From assembly GCA_900752195.1 (NCBI GenBank), contig CAADUJ010000012.1, forward strand, positions 62,001 to 126,000: 64,000 bases of DNA, written 5' to 3'. The notes under the pieces are model-generated. The model had not been told where the DNA came from. It searched no databases and was given only the letters and a program-made list of their open reading frames with translations. The stretch comes from an uncultured Negativicutes bacterium (GTDB lineage: Bacteria; Bacillota; Negativicutes; Veillonellales; Megasphaeraceae). A program made the position numbers and the translations under genes. Positions 25,887 to 33,744 of the stretch are shown in pieces (position 1 is the stretch's first letter; each line of letters opens with the position of its first letter).

Positions 25887-26197
25887 CATGGTCGCAGAAA
25901 AATATTGTCTACTATTAAGTGTTAGACATAGACAAGACTTTATTGCGTGTGATCAGAGTCTATATAGCAATTCTACTTTTACTACTCCTATTGATCGGTT
26001 TGCAAGCGTGCAGATGCACCATTCGGTTATGAAGTAACCAACTCTTGAAAACTGAGCAGTACGCTCAATCAATAAGGCAGCTGTAATGCTGCCAATCGGC
26101 AGTGGACCCGGCTGTCCGTATGGCCTCGACTTTATATGCTAAAGTGGTCCCGTACAATTGCTTTGAAAAGACTCTATATCATACTCTCTTCAAAATC
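25887..26197 (-). promoter_or_regulatory. Long untranslated leader of the polyamine operon, sensor unassigned
   Basis: About 310 bases lie between the predicted start (about 26197) and the attenuator. The leader has several hairpins, such as GGCAGC-GCTGCC (26087-26104 region), but I find no T-box consensus, no known riboswitch core, and no convincing leader peptide. It may hold an RNA sensor for arginine or a polyamine. The call rests on the promoter and terminator framing. Confidence 0.5.
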
Positions 26198-26203
26198 AAG
26201 AAA

Positions 26204-26232
26204 ATAGTACCATATAGAGTTTTGGCTGTCAA
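26204..26232 (-). promoter_or_regulatory. Promoter of the polyamine operon
   Basis: On the minus strand TTGACA (26227-26232) and TACTAT (26204-26209) are 17 bases apart. A dyad with 9-base arms, ACTCTATAT (26171-26179) and ATATAGAGT (26212-26220), places one arm in the spacer and the other about 20 bases into the transcript, which suggests an operator. Confidence 0.7.
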
Positions 26233-26463
26233 GATTTTGCACGGGCGGCTTAGACCGCCTATCCACGCCATGGCGGGGCGTTTTCCGTCGACGTAGCCCT
26301 TAAAGAAGGAGCACGGGTACGCCCTGCCCTAAAGCCCGGAGTGCAAGACGCTCCGTCAGCCGGCTTCCAAAGGAAACCTTGGCCCCGTCGAAGCTGCTAA
26401 GCCGTCGCGAAGGAGACAGACTGCCAAACGTAAGCGCTTTCGCGATTACGCGTTTCCGACACC
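26233..26463. other. GC-rich non-coding block between divergent promoters
   Basis: About 230 bases between the minus promoter of speA and the plus promoter of trpS are visibly GC-richer than the surroundings and contain several short hairpins, such as GGCGG-CCGCC (about 26245-26260), GGAG...CTCC (about 26338-26354) and CCAAAGG-AAA-CCTTGG (about 26367-26382). Reading frames in it give no recognisable protein. A structured RNA or a remnant gene is possible; I cannot assign it. Confidence 0.35.
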
Positions 26464-26492
26464 TTGACAGGAAGGTAAGAGCGTTATAAAAT
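26464..26492 (+). promoter_or_regulatory. Promoter of trpS
   Basis: A perfect TTGACA (26464-26469) is followed after 17 bases by TAAAAT (26487-26492). The predicted start lies just before the T-box leader. Confidence 0.78.
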
Positions 26493-26504
26493 ATGCCATA
26501 TACT

Positions 26505-26774
26505 ATATAAGTAGTCCATGATTGGGAGTAAGTACCTATTGTCCCACTCCTTACAGCGAACCGATGATGGTGTGAGATCGGCAGGAAGTACAACAGGGAA
26601 TGGGCCCAGGAGATGCCGTCTGAACGAGAGTAGGATAGGCCGGTTCTTTCACCGTTATCGAGAAAGCATGCATGACACGTGCATCGATGAGCCGGACAGC
26701 TTGCTGTCAACCAGGGTGGTACCGCGGAATCACGTTCCTTTCGTCCCTATTCGTAGAGGATGGAAGGTTTTTTT
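26505..26774 (+). promoter_or_regulatory. T-box leader of trpS
   Basis: The leader has the T-box sequence AGGGTGGTACCGCGG at 26713-26727, followed by a terminator stem CCTTTCGTCC / GGATGGAAGG (26737-26767) and seven T. Upstream is a stem I region with AGTA (about 26527) and TGTGAG (about 26570). A GAA-TGG at 26598-26603 gives a UGG specifier, as expected for tryptophan. Uncharged tRNA-Trp should bind and prevent termination, raising trpS expression. The T-box itself is certain; the specifier position is inferred. Confidence 0.93.
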
Positions 26775-26794
26775 GTATATAGGAGGAGATAGAC

Positions 26795-27781
26795 ATGGCT
26801 GTTATTTTTTCAGGCATTCAACCGAGTGGTAATCTTACATTAGGCAATTATTTAGGTGCTTTGCGCAATTTCACAAAGGTACAGGACGAAAACGAATGTT
26901 ATTATTGCGTCGTCAATCAGCACGCTATTACAGTTCCCCAGGATCCGGCCATGCTGCATGAACGGACCCGCCAGCTTGCGGCTATTTATTTGGCTGCTGG
27001 ACTGGATCCGCAGAAGGCAACTCTTTTTGTGCAGTCGGAAGTTCCGGAACATGCTCTTTTAGGTTGGATTATGATCACAAGCTCCTATGTAGGCGAATTG
27101 GAACGAATGACTCAATATAAAGACAAAGCGGCCAAACGGGGTGATTCCATTCCGGCAGGCCTCCTGACATATCCGCCTCTCATGGCAGCAGATATTCTGC
27201 TCTACCAGACAGAATACGTTCCTGTCGGCGACGATCAGAAGCAGCATATGGAAATTACCCGCGATTTGGCGCAGCGCTTCAACCGGTTATACGGTGAAAC
27301 GTTTACGATTCCGAACATTCTTCTCGGTCACGATGGCACCCGTGTCATGAGCTTGCAGGAACCAAAGAAGAAGATGAGCAAGTCCGATGAAAATACACAG
27401 GCTACTATTTACCTTCTCGATGATCCCAAAGCCATTGAAAAGAAAATTAAACGAGCCCAGACGGACAGCGAAAACCAGGTCCGCTACGATGTTGACTGCC
27501 AGCCGGGGATTTCAAACCTCATCGAAATCCTTTCGGCTATTACGGATCAGTCTCATGAAGATATTGAAAAGGCTTATGAAGGAAAAGGCTACGGTACCTT
27601 TAAGAAAGATGTTGCAGATGCCGTGATTTCCGTTCTGGAACCGATTCAGCAGCGCTACGAAAAACTCGTCCATGATGCAGAACTCGATATCATTTTGGAT
27701 GAAGGCGCGAAGAAGGCCCACACAAAAGCGGCCGTTACATATGAAAAGGCATGCCGCAACATGGGCCTTTACCGGAAATAA
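26795..27781 (+). CDS. trpS: Tryptophanyl-tRNA synthetase
   Basis: This class-I synthetase charges tRNA-Trp. It has the HIGH-type motif in PSGNLTLGNYLGA (about 9-21), the KMSKS loop in PKKKMSKSDE (about 190-199) and the DILLYQTEYVPVGDDQKQH block typical of TrpRS. The 328-residue length is standard. It begins behind AGGAGGAG, immediately after the T-box terminator. The YfbR-type gene starts three bases after its stop codon, so tryptophan-dependent control may extend to that gene. Confidence 0.97.
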   Translation: MAVIFSGIQPSGNLTLGNYLGALRNFTKVQDENECYYCVVNQHAITVPQDPAMLHERTRQLAAIYLAAGLDPQKATLFVQSEVPEHALLGWIMITSSYVGELERMTQYKDKAAKRGDSIPAGLLTYPPLMAADILLYQTEYVPVGDDQKQHMEITRDLAQRFNRLYGETFTIPNILLGHDGTRVMSLQEPKKKMSKSDENTQATIYLLDDPKAIEKKIKRAQTDSENQVRYDVDCQPGISNLIEILSAITDQSHEDIEKAYEGKGYGTFKKDVADAVISVLEPIQQRYEKLVHDAELDIILDEGAKKAHTKAAVTYEKACRNMGLYRK

Positions 27782-27783
27782 AG

Positions 27784-28383
27784 ATGATGAAAAGTCATTT
27801 TTTTGCCATCCTTTCACGAATGAAATTCATTCGGCGGTGGAGCCTTATGCGTAACACTATAGAGGAAAACATTGAAGAGCATACGTTGCAGACGGCCATG
27901 ATTGCATATCATCTCTGCTTGCTTCACAATACTTATTACAACGGCGACGGACAGGTTCTTGATGGTCGACAAGCCGCACTTTTAGCACTGTACCATGACG
28001 TGAGTGAAGTTTATACAGGCGATATGCCGACACCAGTCAAGTATTTTAGCGACACCATGCGTAAGACCTATGGTGCTGTTGAGACGTTGGCCCAGGAACG
28101 GCTCGTCGCAACACTTCCAAAAGAGCTGCAGCCGGCCTATGAGCCACTTATCTGCCGTGCTGAAATGGATCCGGTATGGCCTTATGTCAAGGCAGCAGAT
28201 ATTCTCAGTGCCTATTTGAAGTGTATGCAGGAAAAAAATAGTGGCAACGGAGAATTCAACGAAGCCTATGTGACTATCCGAAAACGGCTGGAAGATCTGC
28301 ACATGCCTGAAGTAGATCGTTTTCTTGCCGAATATGCGCCGAGTTTCCTATTATCATTGGACCAGCTATCACTAGATAAATAA
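27784..28383 (+). CDS. yfbR: YfbR-type HD-domain 5'-deoxynucleotidase
   Basis: This 199-residue metal-dependent phosphohydrolase removes phosphate from deoxynucleoside monophosphates in E. coli. The N-terminus (SHFFAILSRMKFIRRWSLMR) and the metal sites NIEEHTLQTAMIAYHL, ALYHDVSEVYTGDMPTPVKY and VKAADILSAYLKC match YfbR closely. The ATG at 27784 was chosen because the conserved protein starts there; the longer in-frame extension is inside trpS. It is 2 bases from trpS and lacks a separate promoter. A 30-base hairpin without a T-run follows it. Confidence 0.88.
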   Translation: MMKSHFFAILSRMKFIRRWSLMRNTIEENIEEHTLQTAMIAYHLCLLHNTYYNGDGQVLDGRQAALLALYHDVSEVYTGDMPTPVKYFSDTMRKTYGAVETLAQERLVATLPKELQPAYEPLICRAEMDPVWPYVKAADILSAYLKCMQEKNSGNGEFNEAYVTIRKRLEDLHMPEVDRFLAEYAPSFLLSLDQLSLDK

Positions 28384-28390
28384 ACGTTTT

Positions 28391-28420
28391 GTACCCCATG
28401 GCAGACATGCTGTGGGGTAC
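28391..28420 (+). repeat. Perfect hairpin after the YfbR gene
   Basis: GTACCCCA and TGGGGTAC close an almost perfect stem around GGCAGACATGCTG. There is no T-run, so it does not look like an ordinary intrinsic terminator; it may stabilise the mRNA end. Confidence 0.5.
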
Positions 28421-28542
28421 TTGCATGAATGTGGAAAAATGTATAGAATGATAAAAGAAACGAAAATGGTATATTTTTTATAGGCATCAACGCAAGGTCT
28501 TTGTGATCTTGTCCATCCTAAATACCTTGGGAGGTTATCCAA

Positions 28543-28953
28543 ATGACATTAGGTTTATTTTGGTCCCGTTATGAATTGGAATTACATGCGAAACGCTTGC
28601 GGGAAATCGATGCGAAATATACGTTTCTAATCGAATACCAGAAATGGAACTGGCTCGTTTCCAAAGTGCCGGAAAAAGCGCAGATACAGTTGTTGCGCGG
28701 CCATAACCATGGGGATGACTGCTGGACCTGTCAGGACTGGCGCCAGCACATGATCGATTGGATTAAGGAAAATAAGCCGCAAGAAGTATATGAAGCGGTT
28801 CTCGATAAAATACAAATTATCCATGATACGCCGAATGAATCTTTTGAATCGGCCGTTGCCCGGCTTCTTTCGCAGGAAGAACTCAACGACTTCCAGCAGG
28901 CCGGGTATTTCAAATCGATTCCCAAGAAAGGAGAATCGAAGGAATCTCAATAA
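28543..28953 (+). CDS. Hypothetical cytoplasmic protein upstream of nfeD
   Basis: This 136-residue protein is not recognised. It is charged and probably helical, rich in Glu, Lys and Trp, with a CWTC pair near residues 60-63 that could bind metal or form a disulfide, and a basic C-terminus (PKKGESKESQ). It starts behind TGGGAGG and ends 8 bases before the nfeD Shine-Dalgarno region, so it probably belongs to the NfeD/FloA operon. No signal peptide or membrane helix is seen. Confidence 0.7.
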   Translation: MTLGLFWSRYELELHAKRLREIDAKYTFLIEYQKWNWLVSKVPEKAQIQLLRGHNHGDDCWTCQDWRQHMIDWIKENKPQEVYEAVLDKIQIIHDTPNESFESAVARLLSQEELNDFQQAGYFKSIPKKGESKESQ

Positions 28954-28967
28954 AGGAGGTTATGCCT

Positions 28968-30278
28968 ATGCAAAATAGAAAATCCTTGTGGGCGATGGCC
29001 TTTGCCGTGTTTTTATGCGTCCTCGTTTGGACCGTACAGCTACCTGTATACGCTGCAGACACGGTACATGTAATCACTATTACCGGTGAAATCGATGGTG
29101 GACAGGCTGCACTGGTACAGCGAGGCATAAAGGAAGCGGAAGAGCAGCAAGATCAGGCTGTCCTTATCCGCATCAACACGCAGGGGGGCCGCGTCGACAG
29201 TGCGTTGCGTATCCGGGATTTGTTGCAGCATTCGCAAGTGCCGACTATCGCCTTCATTACATCCCGGGCTTGGTCGGCAGGAGCTCTTATCGCCTTGTCA
29301 TGCCGCCATATCGTCATGGCACCAGGTAGTAGCATAGGTGCCGCAGAGCCTATTCCGGCAACAGAAAAGAACATCGCTGCCTTGAAATCTGAATTCAGTA
29401 CGACAGCGGAAGGGAATGGATATAATCCGCGCGTTGCAGAAGCTATGGTCGATAAAAAGACAGGCTTTCCAGGTTATGCCGAAGCAGGAGAAATAGTAGC
29501 TCTTACAGACAGTCAGGCAAAGGCTCTCAATATCTCATCGGGCACGGCTGATACCGTAGAAGAGGCATTGCGCCTGTACAGTATTGGTTCTGATTCGCTT
29601 GTATACGTCGATAGGAACTGGCACGATGAAGGCGTATCGATTTTACAAAATCCCTATGTCCGCATTGCTCTCGTAGGTCTTATCATTGCAGCCGTATTAG
29701 TTGAAATCAAGGCGGCCGGCATTGGGATCGGCCTTGTTACGGCACTGTTGCTAGGCGGCCTTATGCTTGTTGGCGGCGACGGATCCCTTACAGACGATTT
29801 AAAGATAATCGGTGCATTTTTGGCAGGCCTTCTCCTGATCGCCATGGAGATATTTGTCGTTCCCGGCGCTGGAATCTTTGGCGTCGCTGGCGTCATACTT
29901 TTCTTTGGGAGCATATTCTGGATGCTCGGTGCCGATATCCAGGCTCTTTACATCCTTGCAGGCGGCCTCATTGTGGCCATTGTCTTGCTCTACATCATAG
30001 GGAAACGGTTTCCTAAAAGCCACCTGTTCGATAGGATTATGTTGAAGAACCGCTCTACAGAAGAAAAGGGCTATACGTCACAAGAGGATAAGAGTGAATA
30101 TCTGTTTCAAAAGGGCGTTGCCATTACACCACTGCGTCCGGCCGGGACAATTCGGATAGGCCAGAAACGGGTTGATGCCGTTTCCAGTGGATCTTATATC
30201 GACAGGGATGAAGCGGTCCGAGTCATACAAGTAGAAGGGACGCGAGTGGTCGTTGAACCTGTACCTAACCAATCATAA
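28968..30278 (+). CDS. NfeD-family membrane serine protease (NfeD1b type)
   Basis: This 436-residue protein joins an N-terminal signal (about 1-24), a ClpP-like serine protease domain (about 27-215) with the nucleophile region SRAWSAGALIALSC, a set of membrane helices (about 225-340), and a C-terminal OB-fold NfeD domain (about 370-430, GAIxxLRPAG-like: GVAITPLRPAGTIRIG). In other bacteria the full-length form pairs with a flotillin or stomatin. floA starts 11 bases downstream. ATG 28968 is 7 bases from AAAGGAGGT; the ATG at 28962 is too close. Probably membrane quality control. Confidence 0.9.
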   Translation: MQNRKSLWAMAFAVFLCVLVWTVQLPVYAADTVHVITITGEIDGGQAALVQRGIKEAEEQQDQAVLIRINTQGGRVDSALRIRDLLQHSQVPTIAFITSRAWSAGALIALSCRHIVMAPGSSIGAAEPIPATEKNIAALKSEFSTTAEGNGYNPRVAEAMVDKKTGFPGYAEAGEIVALTDSQAKALNISSGTADTVEEALRLYSIGSDSLVYVDRNWHDEGVSILQNPYVRIALVGLIIAAVLVEIKAAGIGIGLVTALLLGGLMLVGGDGSLTDDLKIIGAFLAGLLLIAMEIFVVPGAGIFGVAGVILFFGSIFWMLGADIQALYILAGGLIVAIVLLYIIGKRFPKSHLFDRIMLKNRSTEEKGYTSQEDKSEYLFQKGVAITPLRPAGTIRIGQKRVDAVSSGSYIDRDEAVRVIQVEGTRVVVEPVPNQS

Positions 30279-30289
30279 GGAGGTATGTC

Positions 30290-31333
30290 ATGTCTATGTT
30301 ATCTTTGTTTGCAGCGCCGCTTTTTGTTATCATTGCGGCTATCATTGTCATTTCTCTGTTTTTGCACTTCGTGCCTATCGGTCTATGGGTTTCGGCTATG
30401 GCTGCCGGCGTTCACGTAGGTATTGTCAATCTCATTGGCATGCGCCTTCGTCGCGTTGTTCCATCGAAGATTATTTTGCCTCTCGTTAAGGCCAATAAGG
30501 CCGGGCTTGACGTCAATGCCAATCAACTGGAAGCTCATTACCTGGCTGGTGGTGATGTCGATCGCGTCGTCGATGCGCTCATTGCAGCACACAGAGCGAC
30601 TATGTCCCTGACGTTTGAACGGGCCTGCGCCATTGACCTGGCTGGCCGTGACGTATTGGAAGCTGTTCAGATGAGTGTCAATCCGAAAGTCATTGAAACG
30701 CCGTTCATTTCGGCAGTAGCCCAAAATGGTATTGAATTAAAGGTCCGTGCCCGTGTCACTGTCCGTGCCAATATCGATAGACTCGTTGGCGGCGCTGGAG
30801 AGGCGACGATTATTGCCCGTGTCGGCGAAGGTATTGTCACTAGCGTCGGCTCGGCAGCAGATCATTCCCAGGTATTGGAAAATCCTGATGAAATTAGTAA
30901 GACCGTACTCAGTAAAGGCCTTGATGCCGGTACGGCCTTTGAAATCCTTTCCATTGATATTGCCGATGTCGATGTAGGCCGCAATATCGGCGCCCGTCTC
31001 CAGACGGATCAAGCCGAAGCAGATAAACAGATTGCGCAGGCAAAAGCGGAAGAACGACGTGCTATGGCAGTCGCTAAAGAGCAGGAAATGCAGGCTTATA
31101 CGCAAGAAATGCAGGCCAAGGTCGTAGAAGCTCAGGCAGAAGTGCCACAGGCTATTGCCCAGGCGTTCCGTGATGGCAATTTAGGCGTCATGGATTATTA
31201 TAATCTGCAGAACATCATGGCTGATACAACAATGCGCAAAGCCGTCGCCAAAGCCGGTGTGCCGAAGGGAAAAGGAACGGCGCCAGTTCATCAGGACAGC
31301 CACAGCAAGCCTGACACGACACAGGATAAGTAG
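30290..31333 (+). CDS. floA: Flotillin-like protein FloA
   Basis: This 347-residue membrane scaffold protein belongs to the FloA (YqfA/UPF0365) family, which organises lipid microdomains in Firmicutes. An N-terminal hydrophobic hairpin (about 3-55) is followed by a conserved SPFH-like region (KANKAGLDVNANQLEAHYLAGG, VAQNGIELKVRARVTVRANIDRLVGGAGEATIIARVGEG) and a coiled coil rich in Ala, Glu and Gln (about 240-290). It starts behind AAGGAGG. The nfeD-floA pairing is a known functional module. Confidence 0.95.
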   Translation: MSMLSLFAAPLFVIIAAIIVISLFLHFVPIGLWVSAMAAGVHVGIVNLIGMRLRRVVPSKIILPLVKANKAGLDVNANQLEAHYLAGGDVDRVVDALIAAHRATMSLTFERACAIDLAGRDVLEAVQMSVNPKVIETPFISAVAQNGIELKVRARVTVRANIDRLVGGAGEATIIARVGEGIVTSVGSAADHSQVLENPDEISKTVLSKGLDAGTAFEILSIDIADVDVGRNIGARLQTDQAEADKQIAQAKAEERRAMAVAKEQEMQAYTQEMQAKVVEAQAEVPQAIAQAFRDGNLGVMDYYNLQNIMADTTMRKAVAKAGVPKGKGTAPVHQDSHSKPDTTQDK

Positions 31334-31341
31334 GTGATTCT

Positions 31342-31746
31342 ATGGACATCACCTATATTGCAGCTATTTTGCTCCTCATGGTTCTTTTTTCCTTGCCTGA
31401 TATGCTGCGTCGACGCCGTCGGTATAAGACGAAGCCTCGTCCTAAGGTCCCGACGAGAACGATGCCGAAACGACCATCGAACCAGCCTGTAGAAGCAGGG
31501 CGACAAGAAGATAGTGCTAACAGGACCGATGAAGGAATATCAGAGGCCCAGAAAGTCTGGCTGCAGGCCTTAGAACAGGACGATGGTCCCTCCCATACCA
31601 AGTCTCCTTCCCCTTCGGCAGTACAGAAAGAAGATGAACCAAGGGAAGGGTGGAGCCAGCTTGACGGAATGGCCCGTGATATTTATGCCGGCATCGTTTG
31701 GTCTGAGTTATTGCAAAAACCAAAGTCATTGAGACGTAGACAATAA
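31342..31746 (+). CDS. Hypothetical membrane-anchored basic protein after floA
   Basis: This 134-residue protein has one N-terminal hydrophobic segment (about 4-20), then a strongly basic stretch (RRRRRYKTKPRPKVPTRTM) and a low-complexity, Pro/Ser/Glu-rich middle. The C-terminus (WSQLDGMARDIYAGIVWSELLQKP) looks ordered. It is not recognised. It begins 8 bases after floA and ends at a terminator, so it is the third gene of the NfeD/FloA membrane operon and may be an adapter. Confidence 0.7.
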   Translation: MDITYIAAILLLMVLFSLPDMLRRRRRYKTKPRPKVPTRTMPKRPSNQPVEAGRQEDSANRTDEGISEAQKVWLQALEQDDGPSHTKSPSPSAVQKEDEPREGWSQLDGMARDIYAGIVWSELLQKPKSLRRRQ

Positions 31747-31757
31747 CGTAATATAAG

Positions 31758-31789
31758 GGCTGCCTTACATGGAAAGGCAGCCTTTTTTT
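31758..31789 (+). terminator. Intrinsic terminator of the NfeD/FloA operon
   Basis: GGCTGCCTT pairs with AAGGCAGCC around a short loop and is followed by seven T. Confidence 0.92.
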
Positions 31790-31806
31790 GAGAGAAGGAT
31801 AGACAC

Positions 31807-32547
31807 ATGATTCATGAAGGAAAAATCTATATCGGACAAATTCCCTGTCTGAAAATCACTACGGACGAGGACCTGAAAGGGATCGTCATTTTTTATCACG
31901 GTTGGACGTCGACGAAGGAGCTGCAATCCTTGCGGGGACACATCCTTGCAGCCTATGGCTACGACGTCATCATTCCAGAGGCCATTAACCACGGGGAAAG
32001 AGGTCTCATCGATTACGAAGAAAATCCCAAGGCGTATTACCATTTTTGGAATACTATTTTTACAAATGTCTTTGAAGCCCGTCACGTCATCGAGTATTGT
32101 AAAGATTGGCATAAAGACCTGCCTATAGCTGTTATGGGTCACTCCATGGGAGGCTTTTCTGCTATTGGCATTGCTACGTGGTACGATGAAATCGTGACAG
32201 CCGTTGCGATGAATGGTTCTGGGTGGTGGGATGAGTCAGAACGGCTCTTCCGGACAGGACTCTTTCTAGGATCTATGGATTTTTTGCCGTGGATACAGGA
32301 TACGATACGAAAACTCGATCCCTATACGCATGCCGATGCCCTTAACGGATGCTCCCTACTGGCCTTGACTGCCGGCGATGATGATACAGTCAACAATCGT
32401 GCCCAGACACTGTATATGGAAGAGCTGGGACGGCATACAAATGTGGAAAGTCACTATATTATATATCCTGGATTACGTCACTTTGTGACAACGAACATGA
32501 TGGGCGATGGCGTCGCCTGGTTAGATAGTCATATGTCCGCTGATTGA
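31807..32547 (+). CDS. Alpha/beta hydrolase (prolyl-oligopeptidase-like esterase)
   Basis: This 246-residue cytoplasmic serine hydrolase shows the oxyanion segment YHGWTSTKE (about 30-38), the nucleophile elbow GHSMGG (about 115-120), a late acid in LTAGDDDTVNN and the catalytic His in YPGLRHFVTT. The substrate is unknown; short acyl esters or amides are plausible. It starts behind GAGAGAAGG only about 17 bases after a strong terminator, so it either has a promoter overlapping that region or depends on read-through. It ends at its own terminator. Confidence 0.82.
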   Translation: MIHEGKIYIGQIPCLKITTDEDLKGIVIFYHGWTSTKELQSLRGHILAAYGYDVIIPEAINHGERGLIDYEENPKAYYHFWNTIFTNVFEARHVIEYCKDWHKDLPIAVMGHSMGGFSAIGIATWYDEIVTAVAMNGSGWWDESERLFRTGLFLGSMDFLPWIQDTIRKLDPYTHADALNGCSLLALTAGDDDTVNNRAQTLYMEELGRHTNVESHYIIYPGLRHFVTTNMMGDGVAWLDSHMSAD

Positions 32548-32575
32548 GCGTAGAACAATTCGGAATGATACAGCA

Positions 32576-32619
32576 AAAAGCCCTTGAAGGAAACGGTGTG
32601 TTCCTTTCAAGGGCTTTTC
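32576..32619. terminator. Bidirectional intrinsic terminator
   Basis: AAAAGCCCTTGAAGGAA pairs with TTCCTTTCAAGGGCTTTT around an 8-base loop. It lies between the convergent hydrolase and moaB genes. Confidence 0.9.
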
Positions 32620-32642
32620 ATATATCTGCCACTATGGATGAA

Positions 32643-33137
32643 TCATTTATGGACTTCTTCGTATAAGTGGAATACTTCCGGCAAGATGATTTTTTCCATA
32701 GCAATTTTGATGAGCCGTGGGAAGCCGGGCAGGCAGAATACAAGACATTGATGGACTAGGCCGGCTGAAGAACGATAGGCGACCGATTGAATGCCGCAAT
32801 CATTTCGGTATGCCATGGCTGTCATGAGTTCGCGGAAGCCCGGTAGATATTTTTCAAACATCGGTTCAATCGTTTCCAGCGTGACATCGCGCTTTGCCAG
32901 TCCGGTGCCACCGCTGGTGATGATGACATCGACGCTGCAGACCCAATCGTGCAGATGGGATAGGATTTCGTCTTTATCATCACGCACAATCTGATAATCT
33001 ACGACCTGATGGCCGGCCTGGGCCAAGGCTGATTGAATCATGAGCCCATTCGTATCGTTAGAATAGGTGCGGCTATTGCTGATTGTCAGAATAGCCACGC
33101 GCAATGGATGTTCGTCTGTCGTTTTTTTAGTCAACAT
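32643..33137 (-). CDS. moaB: Molybdopterin adenylyltransferase-like protein (MoaB/MogA family)
   Basis: This 164-residue protein binds molybdopterin and belongs to the MoaB/MogA family. The conserved segments are ILTISNSRTYSNDTNGLMI near the N-terminus, DVIITSGGTGLAKRDVTLETIEPMFEKYLPGFRELM (the GGTG and downstream loop) and a C-terminal CLPGFPRLIKIAMEKIILPE, which is close to the usual LPGSP motif. It starts in a region with GAGGGGG upstream. It stands alone, without other molybdenum cofactor genes in the window, so its physiological partner is unclear. Confidence 0.9.
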   Translation of the reverse strand: MLTKKTTDEHPLRVAILTISNSRTYSNDTNGLMIQSALAQAGHQVVDYQIVRDDKDEILSHLHDWVCSVDVIITSGGTGLAKRDVTLETIEPMFEKYLPGFRELMTAMAYRNDCGIQSVAYRSSAGLVHQCLVFCLPGFPRLIKIAMEKIILPEVFHLYEEVHK

Positions 33138-33350
33138 AATACCCCCTCAGGTAAATAAGAAAAACACGCTCCACTTCCTACCTATAATAATTCTATTGTC
33201 ACGAGGGAAATCCTTTTTTTATTTTAAAAATTTGTTACACTTTTCACAGCACATTGACATAAATGCGTTGCTATATTGACATATTGGTGTTATACAGTTG
33301 TAACATGAAAGGGGTATACTAAGACCATCAACAGAGAAGGAGTGATAGGA

Positions 33351-33650
33351 ATGAAGAAAAAATCTCAATGGATAGTAAAGGTCATGTTGACTCTCATTAT
33401 GACTTTCACGGCCTGCTCTGGCGCTGTTATGACGGCACAGGCTGCTGGCAATCATAACCATGACTATCGGTATGAACAACGCGATGATCACAGCTGGGAC
33501 CGCGATTCTGATCGCCACCACAAAGAAGACTGGAAGAAATATGACACACATAGAGACGATGATAAGAAAGTCGATAAAGGAACCAATAACAAAGCAAACT
33601 GGGCTATAGGCCTGTCCGCTCTTGCCGTAGTCATTGCGGCAACAAAATAG
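33351..33650 (+). CDS. Small exported His/Asp-rich protein
   Basis: This 99-residue protein is not recognised. It has a signal peptide (about 1-31, ending AQA) and a very hydrophilic middle rich in His, Asp, Lys and Arg (for example HNHDYRYEQRDDHSWDRDSD), then a hydrophobic C-terminal segment (WAIGLSALAVVIAATK). The middle could bind divalent metal and the end could anchor it in a membrane. ATG 33351 follows AGAAGGAG by about 9 bases. A good TTGACA is seen at 33276. The gene ends at a terminator. Confidence 0.65.
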   Translation: MKKKSQWIVKVMLTLIMTFTACSGAVMTAQAAGNHNHDYRYEQRDDHSWDRDSDRHHKEDWKKYDTHRDDDKKVDKGTNNKANWAIGLSALAVVIAATK

Positions 33651-33681
33651 TCGATACTGCTGAAGATGCGAAAGTAGGTAC

Positions 33682-33731
33682 GGATCTTCCCATCATAAGA
33701 CTGATGTCTGCAATGGGGAGGTCCTTTTTTT
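33682..33731 (+). terminator. Intrinsic terminator after the His/Asp-rich gene
   Basis: GGATCTTCCCAT pairs (with two G-T pairs) with ATGGGGAGGTCC and is followed by seven T. Confidence 0.85.
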
Positions 33732-33744
33732 GAGAACACCGAAT

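Noticed and set aside
26041..26060. rRNA operon spacer remnant (CTTGAAAACTGAG)
   Set aside because: The short similarity to 16S-23S spacer sequences is not accompanied by any rRNA sequence on either side.
25887..26197. Arginine T-box in the speA leader
   Set aside because: The invariant TGGTACCGCG motif is missing on the minus strand; GTGGTCCCG on the plus strand is off consensus and in the wrong direction.
26233..26463. RNase P RNA, tmRNA, 6S RNA or SRP RNA in the GC-rich block
   Set aside because: A short stretch recalls one RNase P segment (GGGCAGGG on the minus strand), but the universal GAGGAAAGTCC element and the 3' partner are absent; no tmRNA tag or T-arm and no SRP apical loop are found.
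26300..26710. Minus-strand reading frame of 136 codons
   Set aside because: It runs through the trpS promoter and T-box leader, has no ribosome-binding site and no recognisable composition or family.
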